From CBDAPI01 sp964565865 (GTDB lineage Bacteria; Acidobacteriota; UBA6911; RPQK01; CBDAPI01), in assembly GCA_964565865.1 (NCBI GenBank), contig CAZMGM010000009.1:13863-77862 (forward strand): 64,000 nucleotides of DNA, in the 5' to 3' direction. Below the pieces are notes generated by a model. The model did not search any database. It had not been told where the DNA came from and saw only the letters and a program-made list of their open reading frames with translations. Position numbers and translations under genes: made by a program. Shown piece by piece: positions 1-8,953 of the stretch. The first letter of the stretch is position 1. The number at the start of each line of letters is the position of its first letter.

Positions 1-8
1 CAAAAGGC

Positions 9-1682
9 ATGGAGCCACGGATCTGGCACCAGCACTACGACAAAGAGGTTTCTCCCTCGCTGGAGTATCCGGCCGCAACTCTCTACGAGCTTTTCGAGAA
101 GGCTGTAGAGGAGAGCCCTTCCCGGACCGCGACATTGTTCTTTGGAGCCCGGATCAGCTACGGGAAACTGGGTCGACTGGTCGATCGATTTGCGGCGGCA
201 CTAGCTGCTATCGGGGTCAAACAGGGTGATCGTGTGGCTCTGGTTCTTCCCAATCTTCCCGTCTATCCGATAGCCCACTTTGCCGTTATGAAACTGGGGG
301 GCATCCTGGTCCCTACCAATCCACTTTATGTCGAGAGAGAACTTGAGTATCAGCTCAACAACTCGGGTGCGGAGACAGTCGTGGCCCTGGACGCTCTCCA
401 CCGGCGTATCTCCGCCGTGGTCCCTTCCACATCGATCAAGCGAGTGATCTATTCTGGAGTACAGGAATTTCTCCCTTGTTATTTGAATTTAGCCTACAGA
501 ATCAAGAATCGACATAAGGAAAAGATTGAGCCGAGGTCAGACATCTACTTTTACTCGAGACTGGTGAAAGAGCGCTTCCCCGAAGTGCAGGCCCATCGAG
601 CTCAAGGGGATGAGACTGCGATTTTTCTGTATACGGGCGGGACGACGGGGGTTTCGAAAGGGGCCATTTTGACGCACCAGAACTTGGTGGCGAATGTCCT
701 TCAAACGAGAGCGTGGCTGAGAGAATTTCGGGATCGCTCGGAAACAATTCTGGCCGTCCTACCTTTTTTTCACAGTTATGGAATGACGACTTCCCTGCAC
801 CTTGCCATCCAGTCCCAGGCCACCCTGGTTCTGCTGCCTAGGTTCGAGCTGTCCGAGGCGGTCAAGAGAATTAAGAAGCATCGCCCAACGATATTCTGCG
901 GTGTCCCTTCCATGTACGGAGCGATCAATCGATTTCCTGGCCTGGAGCCGGAAGACGTGAACTCGATTCGGCTCTGCGTGAGTGGTGGAGCGGCGCTTCC
1001 TGCGGAGGTGCAGTCTCGGTTTGAAGCACTGACAGGGGGCAGGCTGGTCGAGGGCTACGGGTTGTCCGAGACTTCTCCGGTGGCGATCGTAAATCCCGTG
1101 TTCGGGCATCGAAAAAGCGGCACGATCGGTATTCCCATTTCGGACACCTTGGCCCGCGTGGTCGACAACGAGAACAGGAGCGTGTTGTCCGCGGGGGAAG
1201 TCGGTGAACTGGCCATAAAGGGTCCTCAGGTCATGAAGGGCTACTGGAACATGCCCGGGGAGACTCGTGAAGTACTGGAAGATGGCTGGCTCTACACGGG
1301 TGACCTGGCATCTCAGGATGAGGAAGGATTCATTTCCATTGTCGACCGCAAAAAGGACATCATCATCAGTGCAGGTATGAACGTCTACCCTCGTGAGATC
1401 GAGGAGGTGTTGCTGACCCATCCGAGTGTTGTGGAGGTTGCGGTCGTGGGTGTTCCCAGTCGCGTTCGGGAGGAAGTCGTAAAGGCTTACCTTGTGGCGG
1501 AGCAGGGGAGCTCGCTGACTAAAACGGACATCGTTGACTTTTGTGTGGGGCAGCTGTCCAAGTACAAGATTCCCAAGCAGATTGAATTTCGCGCGGAACT
1601 GCCCAAGAGCGCAGTCGGGAAGATTTTAAAGCGAGTGTTGCTGGCAGAAGAAAAAGAGACGTTGCACAACCGCGGAGAGTAG
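9..1682 (+). CDS. Long-chain fatty-acid--CoA ligase (AMP-forming)
   Basis: This 557-residue protein belongs to the ANL adenylating-enzyme superfamily. It would activate a carboxylic acid, most likely a fatty acid, to its acyl-adenylate and then to acyl-CoA in the cytoplasm. The AMP-binding P-loop YTGGTTGVSKGA lies at about residues 208-219. YGLSETSP follows near 350, GWLYTGD near 427, and the hinge stretch DRKKDIIISAGMNVYPREIE after it. The C-terminal catalytic lysine sits in KSAVGKILKR. Length and motif order are typical of FadD-type enzymes. The ATG lies close to the window edge and the N-terminus looks complete. Substrate chain length cannot be read from sequence. A transporter gene follows 64 bases downstream on the same strand. 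Confidence 0.93.
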   Translation: MEPRIWHQHYDKEVSPSLEYPAATLYELFEKAVEESPSRTATLFFGARISYGKLGRLVDRFAAALAAIGVKQGDRVALVLPNLPVYPIAHFAVMKLGGILVPTNPLYVERELEYQLNNSGAETVVALDALHRRISAVVPSTSIKRVIYSGVQEFLPCYLNLAYRIKNRHKEKIEPRSDIYFYSRLVKERFPEVQAHRAQGDETAIFLYTGGTTGVSKGAILTHQNLVANVLQTRAWLREFRDRSETILAVLPFFHSYGMTTSLHLAIQSQATLVLLPRFELSEAVKRIKKHRPTIFCGVPSMYGAINRFPGLEPEDVNSIRLCVSGGAALPAEVQSRFEALTGGRLVEGYGLSETSPVAIVNPVFGHRKSGTIGIPISDTLARVVDNENRSVLSAGEVGELAIKGPQVMKGYWNMPGETREVLEDGWLYTGDLASQDEEGFISIVDRKKDIIISAGMNVYPREIEEVLLTHPSVVEVAVVGVPSRVREEVVKAYLVAEQGSSLTKTDIVDFCVGQLSKYKIPKQIEFRAELPKSAVGKILKRVLLAEEKETLHNRGE

Positions 1683-1730
1683 AGGGCCCACCTGCAGCGA
1701 CCAGGTCCAGGCGAGTAGCGCCGAAGTTCG

Positions 1731-1740
1731 GGAAGGAGGA
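1731..1740 (+). promoter_or_regulatory. Strong ribosome binding site that fixes a TTG start
   Basis: GGAAGGAGGA lies six bases before the TTG at 1747. No ATG in this frame has a comparable Shine-Dalgarno sequence, so the TTG is accepted as the start of the transporter gene. Confidence 0.8.
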
Positions 1741-1746
1741 TCAGAG

Positions 1747-2517
1747 TTGGTTCCTGTCGGCCGTCCAGACGAAGCCGTTCTTGAAGCCAGGCGGCAAAAG
1801 GTGTTTCTACTTCTGTCTGGGATCTTTCTGGGAACCCTGGCAATGCTGAACATTCTGGGGATATCCCGATTCGTGGATCTCTCCTTTACCGTGTTCGGGT
1901 GGAAGATCCCTTTTGCGGTGGCAGTCGGAGTACTGCCCTACCCGGTCACGTTTCTGTGTACTGATCTAATCAGCGAGCTTTACGGAAAGCGCCGTGCCAG
2001 CTGGGTTGTCTGGACAGGGCTGTTACTGAACCTGTGGGTTGTACTGGTCATCTGGCTGGGAGGAGTTCTTCCCGGATTCGAGCAGATAGAGCCGTCGACC
2101 GGAGAGATTCTTCGCGACGGTGCAGGCCGATTACCGGCTTTCTTCGAAATTCGAGCGCTCACCTTCGGTGCGGTTTTGGCGTCCATGCTCTCCTACCTGA
2201 TAGCCCAGTTCTGCGATGTTTACGTGTTTCACTGGATCAAGGATAAAACCCGGGGGAAGCATCTCTGGCTGAGAAACAACGGCTCGACCCTTACCAGCCA
2301 GCTCGTTGACACCGTGGCTGTCATCCTGATTACGCATTTTTGGGCCGGGGCCCTGCCTATTAAGACGGACGCACCTCTCGCCGGGCAGCTCCTGATCTTC
2401 ATCTGGTCGGGTTATCTGTTCAAGGTGACGGCGGCTCTTCTGGACACGGGTCCCGCTTATCTGGCGGTTGGAGTTCTGTCGAGATACCTTCACATCGACA
2501 GGAACTTGCCAACCTGA
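1747..2517 (+). CDS. Queuosine precursor transporter (VUT/YhhQ family)
   Basis: This 256-residue polytopic membrane protein has about six hydrophobic segments and the family stretch PYPVTFLCTDLISELYGKRR near residues 59-78. Members of the DUF165/YhhQ (QPTR) family import queuosine precursors such as preQ0 or preQ1. The family is recognised from this block and from the later NNGSTLTSQLVDT block. Translation starts at TTG, supported by an excellent Shine-Dalgarno sequence. The last codons coincide with a short sequence that recurs near 51.9 kb as part of an HNH-nuclease relic, so the 3' end may have been rebuilt by that insertion. Which queuosine intermediate it carries cannot be told. No other queuosine gene is in the window. 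Confidence 0.85.
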   Translation: MVPVGRPDEAVLEARRQKVFLLLSGIFLGTLAMLNILGISRFVDLSFTVFGWKIPFAVAVGVLPYPVTFLCTDLISELYGKRRASWVVWTGLLLNLWVVLVIWLGGVLPGFEQIEPSTGEILRDGAGRLPAFFEIRALTFGAVLASMLSYLIAQFCDVYVFHWIKDKTRGKHLWLRNNGSTLTSQLVDTVAVILITHFWAGALPIKTDAPLAGQLLIFIWSGYLFKVTAALLDTGPAYLAVGVLSRYLHIDRNLPT

Positions 2518-2560
2518 GGCGCGTCTGCCCCGTCTGCCCCGGCCGAAAGACGGTGAGGTA
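2509..2560 (+). pseudogene. HNH-nuclease C-terminal scrap
   Basis: One frame reads NLRRVCPVCPGRKTV, resembling the NL...C..CH..K end of HNH endonucleases. Nearly the same DNA occurs on the other strand at 51861-51908, where the fragment is longer and keeps the CPSCH motif. Here the second cysteine motif has decayed (CPVCP). It overlaps the stop codon of the transporter gene. Confidence 0.5.
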
Positions 2561-2682
2561 CGAGAACAATCCCCGAAACTAGCCTCGCCTCGTTGCCGAA
2601 GCGTTGTTACCAAATCACAGATAACTAAAAATGGGCCTAAGAATAGTAAGTCTATAACCTATTGGTAAGAGTAAGGATTCAA

Positions 2683-2755
2683 TGGTGGAGACGAAGGGAT
2701 TCGAACTCTCTACCATCTCTTGGCCAGCTGAGCGCCCAATGACAGTTGGCTCACC
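2683..2755 (-). pseudogene. Degenerate tRNA fragment (Ala-type 3' end)
   Basis: On the minus strand the sequence ends in a T-loop TTCGAAT, the 3' acceptor strand CGTCTCC, a discriminator A and an encoded CCA (complement at 2683-2685). A D-arm-like GCTCAGCTGG lies upstream. No matching 5' acceptor strand (GGAGACG) or anticodon arm can be folded, and the T-stem has an A-C mismatch. The acceptor end resembles bacterial tRNA-Ala. It is best read as a partial or decayed tRNA, possibly left by an integration event. The upstream limit is uncertain. Confidence 0.5.
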
Positions 2756-2777
2756 TCGGTATGTGCCTTTGCTGGTG

Positions 2778-3506
2778 TTAACGGATAAGCCGAAATGTTC
2801 TTTCCCAGCGAGTCTTGGTAAAAAAGTTGATGACGCGCTCCGCGTAAAGTCTCAGGTAGTCCGTTCGGGTGTGGGCTGTAGGGTCATCCTGGTAGGACCA
2901 AAAAACGACCAGGGGCCGTCCGACCACATACTGGCGGGGGAGGAAGTTCCAGTATCGGCTGTCGGCGCTGTTGTCCCGGTTGTCGCCCATCATGAAGTAG
3001 TGGTCCTCTGGGACCTGGACAGGGCCATAGTTGTCCCTCTGAAAGTCGGCGGCGAAGCCGTGCGGCATCGGTCTGCGCAGAAAGGTTATTGAGTCGGTGT
3101 GGTGTTTGTAGGGCTCGGTGAGAGACTGGCCGTCTATGTGAACCTGTTTGTCGTGGATGCCTATCGTCTCGCCCGGCAGACCGATGAGGCGCTTCACGTA
3201 AAGCACCTCGGGCTGCTCGGGATACTTGAAGACCAGCACGTCCCCCCGCTTGATCGGGTGGGTCGGAGCTAGCGGAAGAATTCCCCTCAGGAAGCCGTTT
3301 CGAACTGTGAATTTGTCAATCAGGAGGCGATCGCCCACCAGAATCGTCGGTTCCATGGACGGTGTGGGCACGGTCATGGGGTGGACCACATAGGTCGTCA
3401 CAAACAGCGCAAAAATTGTGCACACAACGGTGGTCAGGAAATATTCTCTAAGAGCGCTTTGCTGCAGCTCGTTCTGATTCTTTGTTTCTGTGCTCTTCGT
3501 GCTCAT
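2778..3506 (-). CDS. lepB: Signal peptidase I
   Basis: This 242-residue type I leader peptidase cleaves signal peptides of exported proteins at the outer face of the inner membrane. One N-terminal membrane anchor spans about residues 22-42. The catalytic serine is in PTPSMEPT (Ser50) and the lysine general base in VLYVKRLIG (Lys105). The late conserved box GDNRDNSADSR follows near 172. Length is normal for a single-anchor enzyme. It stands alone on the minus strand. A degenerate tRNA lies beyond its 3' end. Confidence 0.95.
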   Translation of the reverse strand: MSTKSTETKNQNELQQSALREYFLTTVVCTIFALFVTTYVVHPMTVPTPSMEPTILVGDRLLIDKFTVRNGFLRGILPLAPTHPIKRGDVLVFKYPEQPEVLYVKRLIGLPGETIGIHDKQVHIDGQSLTEPYKHHTDSITFLRRPMPHGFAADFQRDNYGPVQVPEDHYFMMGDNRDNSADSRYWNFLPRQYVVGRPLVVFWSYQDDPTAHTRTDYLRLYAERVINFFTKTRWERTFRLIR

Positions 3507-3586
3507 CGCTGACTAACTCATTATATCCCGATCGCCCGAAGAGAAATTGACTTCCCGGCAAGGACCCCAGCCTCGATTGCGATTCC

Positions 3587-3612
3587 GCGCAGTCTCCACC
3601 ACGAACTGCCAG
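3587..3612 (+). repeat. Dispersed intergenic repeat, copy 1 (diverged)
   Basis: GCGCAGTCTCCACCACGAACTGCCAG matches the window-wide core GCGNGACTTTYACCACGGRCTGCTAGG with several changes. It lies upstream of lepB. Confidence 0.5.
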
Positions 3613-3688
3613 AATGGACTCGAGGGACGACTCTGCTGGGTTTACTGGTTGGAGGCAAGCCTGGTTGATACTAAAAACTGTGGGGAAT

Positions 3689-4078
3689 TTAAAACACTTG
3701 GATACGGGGTTCTAGGCTTCTCGTGTCGTACTGCTGGTTCCTTAAATGATCGAGAAGGAGGAGCTTAATCTCAGAAGCCTCCGGAGAGAAGGTAAAGACC
3801 CTCCACTATCCTTCACTCGTCTTCACTCCCACGCCAAAAAGAGTGTATATGAAGTTGTCCATGAGCAGAAGAGCAGTGAAGGTGAGGGTGACTGCTGGAA
3901 TCAGGCCAGCGGACCAATGTCAGATGGGCCACGGCAGCAGCCTCGATATTAGCACCAACACAATGAACAAGCACAGCACGGGAACCAGTAACACTCCCAG
4001 GGCCGCAAAGAGGACTCGAAGCCGTTCGAACCAGCTCAGCGCCGAAAAAAACGACAGCTTGGTCACAAGAAAAAGCCA
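3689..4078 (-). pseudogene. Decayed membrane-protein gene with two in-frame stops
   Basis: One minus-strand frame stays strongly hydrophobic for about 90 codons but is interrupted by TGA at 3920-3922 and TAG at 3806-3808, ending at TAA 3689-3691. Segments visible are LRVLFAALGVLLVPVLCLFI, then after the TGA GLIPAVTLTFTALLLMDNF followed by IYTLFGVGVKTSEG. The second part recalls membrane-anchored sulfatase or LTA-synthase-like proteins, but this is only a resemblance. A selenocysteine reading of the TGA is unlikely because a TAG follows in the same frame. No convincing start is present. It lies between lepB and folK. Confidence 0.5.
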
Positions 4079-4179
4079 TTAAAGAGAGAGGCAAAAGAAA
4101 AACCCAAGCAGCTACAGTTGGGCAAGCCCGAGCAGGCTTCGGCTTTCGTCCTGGACCTTCGTGCGAAGTGCTGCTCTTT

Positions 4180-4665
4180 TCATGGACGGATCTCGGCCAG
4201 CCTGTTGACCCGCGAACGATCTGGGCAGCTTCTGAGCAGACTCGTGATTGTCCGGTTTCTGATGGGGTCGATAAACTGAGGTGCAATCTCCTGGAGTGGG
4301 ACCAGGACGAATCGCCTGTGGTGAAGTCTGGGGTGGGGTATTTCCAGACCGCCTTTCGAGAGTCGGATCGAGCCGTAGTACAGCAGATCGATGTCAATGG
4401 TTCTGGAGGCACCGGGACGTTGCCGTCCAAGGCGTTCTTCAATGCCCTGGCAGGTATGTAAGAGTTCCTCAGGCTGAAGGGTGGCTCTTGCCTCAACAAC
4501 CAGGTTCAGAAAGTCACCCTGGGCCGCCGTCCCCACCGGTTCTGTTATGTAGACACTCGAGCACTGAAGAATCTCGACTCCTTCTCCATCCAGCATTTCC
4601 AGGGAGGTCAACAAGTAGTTGAGCCGGTCACCGAGATTCGAGCCTAGGCCAAGATAAATGTCCAT
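4180..4665 (-). CDS. folK: 2-amino-4-hydroxy-6-hydroxymethyldihydropteridine pyrophosphokinase
   Basis: HPPK transfers pyrophosphate from ATP to 6-hydroxymethyl-7,8-dihydropterin in folate synthesis. The start at 4665 gives a 161-residue protein beginning MDIYLGLGSNLGDR, the family N-terminus. A longer frame exists upstream but adds 33 unrelated residues, and GGGGA lies just before the chosen ATG. The signature region around RPGASRTIDIDLLYYG and the following HPRLHHRRFVLVPL block are clear. It is 65 bases downstream of lptD on the same strand. A second folate gene, folB, is elsewhere at 14.8 kb. Confidence 0.93.
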   Translation of the reverse strand: MDIYLGLGSNLGDRLNYLLTSLEMLDGEGVEILQCSSVYITEPVGTAAQGDFLNLVVEARATLQPEELLHTCQGIEERLGRQRPGASRTIDIDLLYYGSIRLSKGGLEIPHPRLHHRRFVLVPLQEIAPQFIDPIRNRTITSLLRSCPDRSRVNRLAEIRP

Positions 4666-4729
4666 TTCCCCATCTAAGAAGCAGATCGTGATTCTCTGTC
4701 CCTGGACCGGGCGAGGCTTCTGACGACTG

Positions 4730-6907
4730 CTAAAAAAGTCTGTCCGGACGCCTGATCGTACCAAACGCTCCGATACCCTTGAGAAAGAAAGAAAATCGGA
4801 GTTCTCGCTCCTCTCGCAATCCTAGGTTGAGTCGCTGATATTCGACCGACACGCCACAGCAGTTCCAGAAATAGTTGGCTCGCGTGCGCAGGTTCAGGAG
4901 CCCTTTTGAGCGGGCGTCGTAGCTGAAGATGTTTGAAAACGAGAGCCCCTTTCGAAAATTTCCCCAGCGGAGTGATCCCTGCAGCTGGTTGTTCTTCAGG
5001 GTTCCAGGCTCCAGTTGTTCGGTCAGAAAATAGGTGGTCCCTAGTCCCAGGCGCCCCTTGTTGAAAAACCCGGTTACAGCCAGATTGCGAAGTTGTGAGA
5101 AAGCAGCATCGTAGTCGCTGTGAAGGTCGAAACTGAAGCGGCGACTCGGAGTGATCCGAGCCCGGGTGGTCAGGGGAGAAAAGCGACGCTTCACGGCTCC
5201 GTAGTGAAACCCTGTCAACGTGTAGAGAGGAAAAAACTGATTTACACTGTCGAGCCGAAAGGACCCTCCGAAGTCGGGATCGGCAAAGTACTTCTGGGCC
5301 ACTTTGATCGAGAGCCACTCATGGGTGCTCGAGTCCTCGGGAGACCGGCGGACGAAGAAACGATTGACCAGACCGAATTCTACTTCGTTCGTGTTGGCGA
5401 TCGCATCATGCTCGTCAAAGATGATGGTCTCCCGGTATTCGTCAATTCCTGTGGTGTAGCGATATCGAACCAGAGGTTCAATCAGATGTTTGAACGCTTG
5501 GGTTCTGCCCTTGCGGTAGACTTTCGAGACACCCCACCCATCGAGAGTCAGGGTGAAGTCGAAATAGTCGCGGACCAGATTTTTCGAGCTCACATTTTCC
5601 GTATCCGCTGTTTCCTCCAGACTGTCACTATAAAGGGTTCGTCGCACTCCGACCCGCGGAGTAAGCTTGAGGCCGTGAGGCAGATTTAATGAAAAGAAGA
5701 ACTTGGGATAGAGATCTAGGCGCTGTGTAAGGCTAGGAGTTTCGATCTGGCTGTCGGAACGACTGACCCCATCGGCCAGTGCATCCAGCGAAAAATACAA
5801 GGGCAGCGGCTTAACCCGCACGCTGTTCAAGCTGAAGTGAAACCCCGGGGCATTGTTGATGACTGCGTTCCTCCCGGTGAATACCGTCTCCTGGGTGGAC
5901 AAGCGGACGTTCATTGATGTGGGACCGGAATTTCGGGTTAGGAACAATTGTGAGGCGTCCGTAGATCGGGTTGCTTGGTAAAAGCTGTCCGAAAAGACCC
6001 TACGGAACACAAAGTTGCTCACCAGATTGAAATCAGCCACCAGACGGTATCCGTCTCCGAATCGTGTTTCTCCCGTCCCCGTGAAGCTAGCTCCACCCTG
6101 ATTCTTGCGGTCGTCAATCATAAAGCCATTGAGAAAGAGATGGCTCTCTGAGTTGGGGCGAGCTCGAAAAGAGAATCCGTGGCCCCATCCCCTCTTCGAG
6201 AAGTAATCCTCCTGAAGCAGTAAATCAGCGCTTTGGCCCAGGACGATGTAGAAGCCCTGGGAAACTCGCCGCCCCTTTCGGTTCGAGTTTCCGGTGGATG
6301 GCAATAGGACACCCGTAGACCGCCGATCCCGCCGCACGGGTACCCGGATATAGGGAAGATAGAAAACGGGGATGTTCTTTACGAGCAGCAATGTGTGGGT
6401 GGCTGAGGCGCTGGAATCCAGCTTCAGGGAAGAGTTCTTGACCCGGAAACTCCACTTAGGGACAGTTTCCTCGCAGGCTGTCAGGAAGCCGTCCTGGGCC
6501 CTATAGGTGTTTGGTCCGGTCTTGAGGAGGCGCCTGGCCCTGACAAACAGCTCGTCGTCCGTAAAGCCTTCTGCGTTATCGATGAAGCCCTTCCCGTCGC
6601 TCAGCCGGAATTCTCCGTTGGTGCCTTTTAGCCATTGGATACCCTGGATCACCTCAATCCCCTCTTTTGCCACAACAAGCCCACTAGCACGGTCGTAGAT
6701 CAAACGTCCGGTCTTGAGAGTGATATCTTGAAAGACAACAACAACGTCGCCTTCTGCAACTGTAGAGACAGCGGAGGCAATGCTATCCGCTTCAATGACC
6801 AGTGGCTCACCCTGATACAAAACTTCCAGACGAGCTCGACTCTGACCCCAGGTTCCTGCGGTGGAGAAAAGAGCCAGAGCCAGAGTGGCCCAACTGATTC
6901 CGCGCAT
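4730..6907 (-). CDS. lptD: LPS-assembly outer-membrane protein LptD (OstA)
   Basis: This 725-residue protein has a cleavable signal peptide (about residues 1-21), then an OstA/LptA-like beta-jellyroll domain (about 30-160, with GDVVVVFQDITLKTGRLIYD), then the LptD barrel. The family landmark YLPYIRVPV...RSTGVLLP near 190-210 is present. The C-terminal half is rich in alternating beta-strand patterns. LptD with LptE places lipopolysaccharide in the outer leaflet of the outer membrane, so the organism is diderm with LPS or a similar glycolipid. The cysteine pattern differs from the E. coli disulfide arrangement. The gene is divergent from the 7.0 kb operon with about 110 bases between. No lptE, surA or pdxA neighbour is seen. 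Confidence 0.9.
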   Translation of the reverse strand: MRGISWATLALALFSTAGTWGQSRARLEVLYQGEPLVIEADSIASAVSTVAEGDVVVVFQDITLKTGRLIYDRASGLVVAKEGIEVIQGIQWLKGTNGEFRLSDGKGFIDNAEGFTDDELFVRARRLLKTGPNTYRAQDGFLTACEETVPKWSFRVKNSSLKLDSSASATHTLLLVKNIPVFYLPYIRVPVRRDRRSTGVLLPSTGNSNRKGRRVSQGFYIVLGQSADLLLQEDYFSKRGWGHGFSFRARPNSESHLFLNGFMIDDRKNQGGASFTGTGETRFGDGYRLVADFNLVSNFVFRRVFSDSFYQATRSTDASQLFLTRNSGPTSMNVRLSTQETVFTGRNAVINNAPGFHFSLNSVRVKPLPLYFSLDALADGVSRSDSQIETPSLTQRLDLYPKFFFSLNLPHGLKLTPRVGVRRTLYSDSLEETADTENVSSKNLVRDYFDFTLTLDGWGVSKVYRKGRTQAFKHLIEPLVRYRYTTGIDEYRETIIFDEHDAIANTNEVEFGLVNRFFVRRSPEDSSTHEWLSIKVAQKYFADPDFGGSFRLDSVNQFFPLYTLTGFHYGAVKRRFSPLTTRARITPSRRFSFDLHSDYDAAFSQLRNLAVTGFFNKGRLGLGTTYFLTEQLEPGTLKNNQLQGSLRWGNFRKGLSFSNIFSYDARSKGLLNLRTRANYFWNCCGVSVEYQRLNLGLREERELRFSFFLKGIGAFGTIRRPDRLF

Positions 6908-7017
6908 CGAGATAAGATACCAACTGAGAGGTTTCCGACAAAGGTTCTGGATCTACGGCAGGGGTAGGCTGGGAAGACTGTACATCGGTGTAAAGGGGAG
7001 CGATACTGGGGAGAAGA

Positions 7018-7266
7018 ATGGATGTGACACGGGCGCGTGAAGAGCTTATGCGCGAGTTGAGGCAATTCCTATTTTTTCACCTGGGGGCAGATGCGAAGGT
7101 AAAAATCCATTCCACGTGGAACGGACTTGAAGTGGAAGTGGAGCATCAGAGAGTCAGGCCGATGCGGCTTAGTTTTAGAACGGAAGAAGTGCTTGCACTG
7201 TCCCGGGATCGCAGCCGCTTAGAGGATCAGCTGCTTTCTTTCTTGACCCTGCATCGGCGCAGTTGA
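7018..7266 (+). CDS. Small protein of unknown function
   Basis: This 82-residue protein is charged and soluble, with no cysteines and no signal peptide. It has a basic helical N-terminus (TRAREELMRELRQFLFF), a central stretch that looks beta-rich, and a C-terminal helix ending LTLHRRS. GGGGAGAAG just before the ATG is a good Shine-Dalgarno sequence. It precedes gpmI by 58 bases, so the two are probably co-transcribed. I recognise no family. Confidence 0.6.
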   Translation: MDVTRAREELMRELRQFLFFHLGADAKVKIHSTWNGLEVEVEHQRVRPMRLSFRTEEVLALSRDRSRLEDQLLSFLTLHRRS

Positions 7267-7324
7267 GAAAGGCCTCAGCGGGACCTGCGAAACGGACCAT
7301 GAATTCACCCCAGCTTCGAAACCT

Positions 7325-8953
7325 ATGACCCACTGCCCTACAGGACCGGTCGTTCTGGTTGTGATGGACGGCTGGGGCTTGAGCGAAAAAAAGAACTACA
7401 ATGCCGTGGCTCTGGCCGCGACGCCCAACTACGATGCTCTGAGACGTCGATTTCCCACGTCTCAGCTCCAGACCAGCGGCCGGAATGTGGGTCTTCCCGA
7501 GGGAACCATGGGTAACAGCGAAGTTGGGCATCTCAATCTGGGCGCCGGCAGGGTTGTGAGGCAGCAACTTTTGCACATCGACGGGGCGATTGACGAGGGG
7601 AGATTTGGAAGGAATCCGGCACTTCGGAAATGCATGGAACTGGCCCGTTCCAGAGGGTCAAGTCTCCATCTATTCGGGCTGATCAGCGAGGCCCTGGTCC
7701 ATTCCTCCGAAAAGCACTATCTGGCGTTGATTTCATTGGCTGCGCAGGCCGGTGTCGAACCCGACAAGGTGTTCTTCCACGCTTTCACAGACGGTCGAGA
7801 CAGTCCTCCCTTCTCAGCAGAGGAAGCTATGCTCCGGTTGGAGGTTCAGCTGCAGAAATGGGGGGGGCGGGTCGCCACGGTGATCGGTCGCTACTATGCA
7901 ATGGATCGCGACAAAAGGTGGGCTCGAACCCGGCTTGCCTACGATGCCATGGTTTTGGGACGTGCCGACTGGCAGGCCGGGTCAGGACAGGAGGCGATTA
8001 ACCTAGCCTACGCGAGGGCTTCCCGGCATCTTGTCGACTCTCCCTTCCCGGCGGAGAGTGATGAGTTCATTCGTCCCACGGTGATCACGGATTCCAACGG
8101 TCCAATAGGACCCATTTACGACCACGATATCGTGATCAGTTTCAACCACCGGGCGGACCGTGCGCGCCAGATCATCCGAACTCTTTACGAAGAAGATTTC
8201 GTTGAGCACACCCTCAATGATGCTCACCCGTCCTTCATTCCCCGCAATCGTCCCGCCATTCACCTGGCCACCCTGACGGATTACCGGGCCGGATTTGACT
8301 GCCCAGTGGCATTTGATAGCACGCCGCTGACAGGTACCATCGCGGAAGCTGTCAGCCAGGCGGGGCGTAGGCAGTTCCACACCGCTGAGACCGAAAAATA
8401 TCCTCACGTTACCTTCTTTTTCAATGGGGGTAGAGAGATTCCCTTCGAGGGAGAAGACCGTTATATGGCACCCTCTCCGGAAGTGGCCACCTATGATCAG
8501 AAACCCGAAATGAGTGCGGCCGAGATAACCGCTGCGGTCGTTGAAGCGATCCGTTCTGCTCAATACGACCTGGTGATCATTAACTATGCCAATGCAGACA
8601 TGGCAGGACACACAGGGGTTCTGGAAGCTGCTGTGCGAGCAGTGGAGGCTGTGGACCGGGGAATCGGAGAAGTTGCAAGGAACGTCCTAGAGATGGAGGG
8701 AGAGGCCCTGATCACAGCAGACCACGGCAACTGTGAACAGATGTGGGATGAGGAAAGCAACGGTCCGCATACGGCCCACACAACCAATCCTGTTCCTTGT
8801 ATCCTCGTGTCTAAGCGATACCAGCGCGCTTTTCTGGCAAATGGTCGCCTTGCCGATGTTGCTCCTACCCTTCTGTCATTGCTTGGCCTGCAATACCCGG
8901 GCCAGATGGAAGGAGAGAAGCTGGTGCGGGTGGACCATCCGGACCCGGAGTAA
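7325..8953 (+). CDS. gpmI: 2,3-bisphosphoglycerate-independent phosphoglycerate mutase
   Basis: This 542-residue dimanganese enzyme of the alkaline-phosphatase superfamily interconverts 3- and 2-phosphoglycerate in glycolysis and gluconeogenesis. The first metal aspartate is in VVMDGWG (Asp15) and the phospho-accepting serine in GTMGNSEVGH (Ser65). Further metal ligands are in HAFTDGRDSPP, NYANADMAGHTG, TADHGNCEQM and HTTNPVP. Length is normal. The probable operon partner upstream is a small unknown gene. Nothing odd is seen. Confidence 0.97.
   Translation: MTHCPTGPVVLVVMDGWGLSEKKNYNAVALAATPNYDALRRRFPTSQLQTSGRNVGLPEGTMGNSEVGHLNLGAGRVVRQQLLHIDGAIDEGRFGRNPALRKCMELARSRGSSLHLFGLISEALVHSSEKHYLALISLAAQAGVEPDKVFFHAFTDGRDSPPFSAEEAMLRLEVQLQKWGGRVATVIGRYYAMDRDKRWARTRLAYDAMVLGRADWQAGSGQEAINLAYARASRHLVDSPFPAESDEFIRPTVITDSNGPIGPIYDHDIVISFNHRADRARQIIRTLYEEDFVEHTLNDAHPSFIPRNRPAIHLATLTDYRAGFDCPVAFDSTPLTGTIAEAVSQAGRRQFHTAETEKYPHVTFFFNGGREIPFEGEDRYMAPSPEVATYDQKPEMSAAEITAAVVEAIRSAQYDLVIINYANADMAGHTGVLEAAVRAVEAVDRGIGEVARNVLEMEGEALITADHGNCEQMWDEESNGPHTAHTTNPVPCILVSKRYQRAFLANGRLADVAPTLLSLLGLQYPGQMEGEKLVRVDHPDPE

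Noticed and set aside
759..1421. Long minus-strand ORF of 220 codons
   Set aside because: It lies entirely within the acyl-CoA ligase coding sequence and has no recognised domains; it is an antisense shadow caused by GC-rich codon bias.
3920..3922. Selenocysteine reading of an in-frame TGA
   Set aside because: A TAG follows in the same frame and no start is present, so gene decay is simpler.
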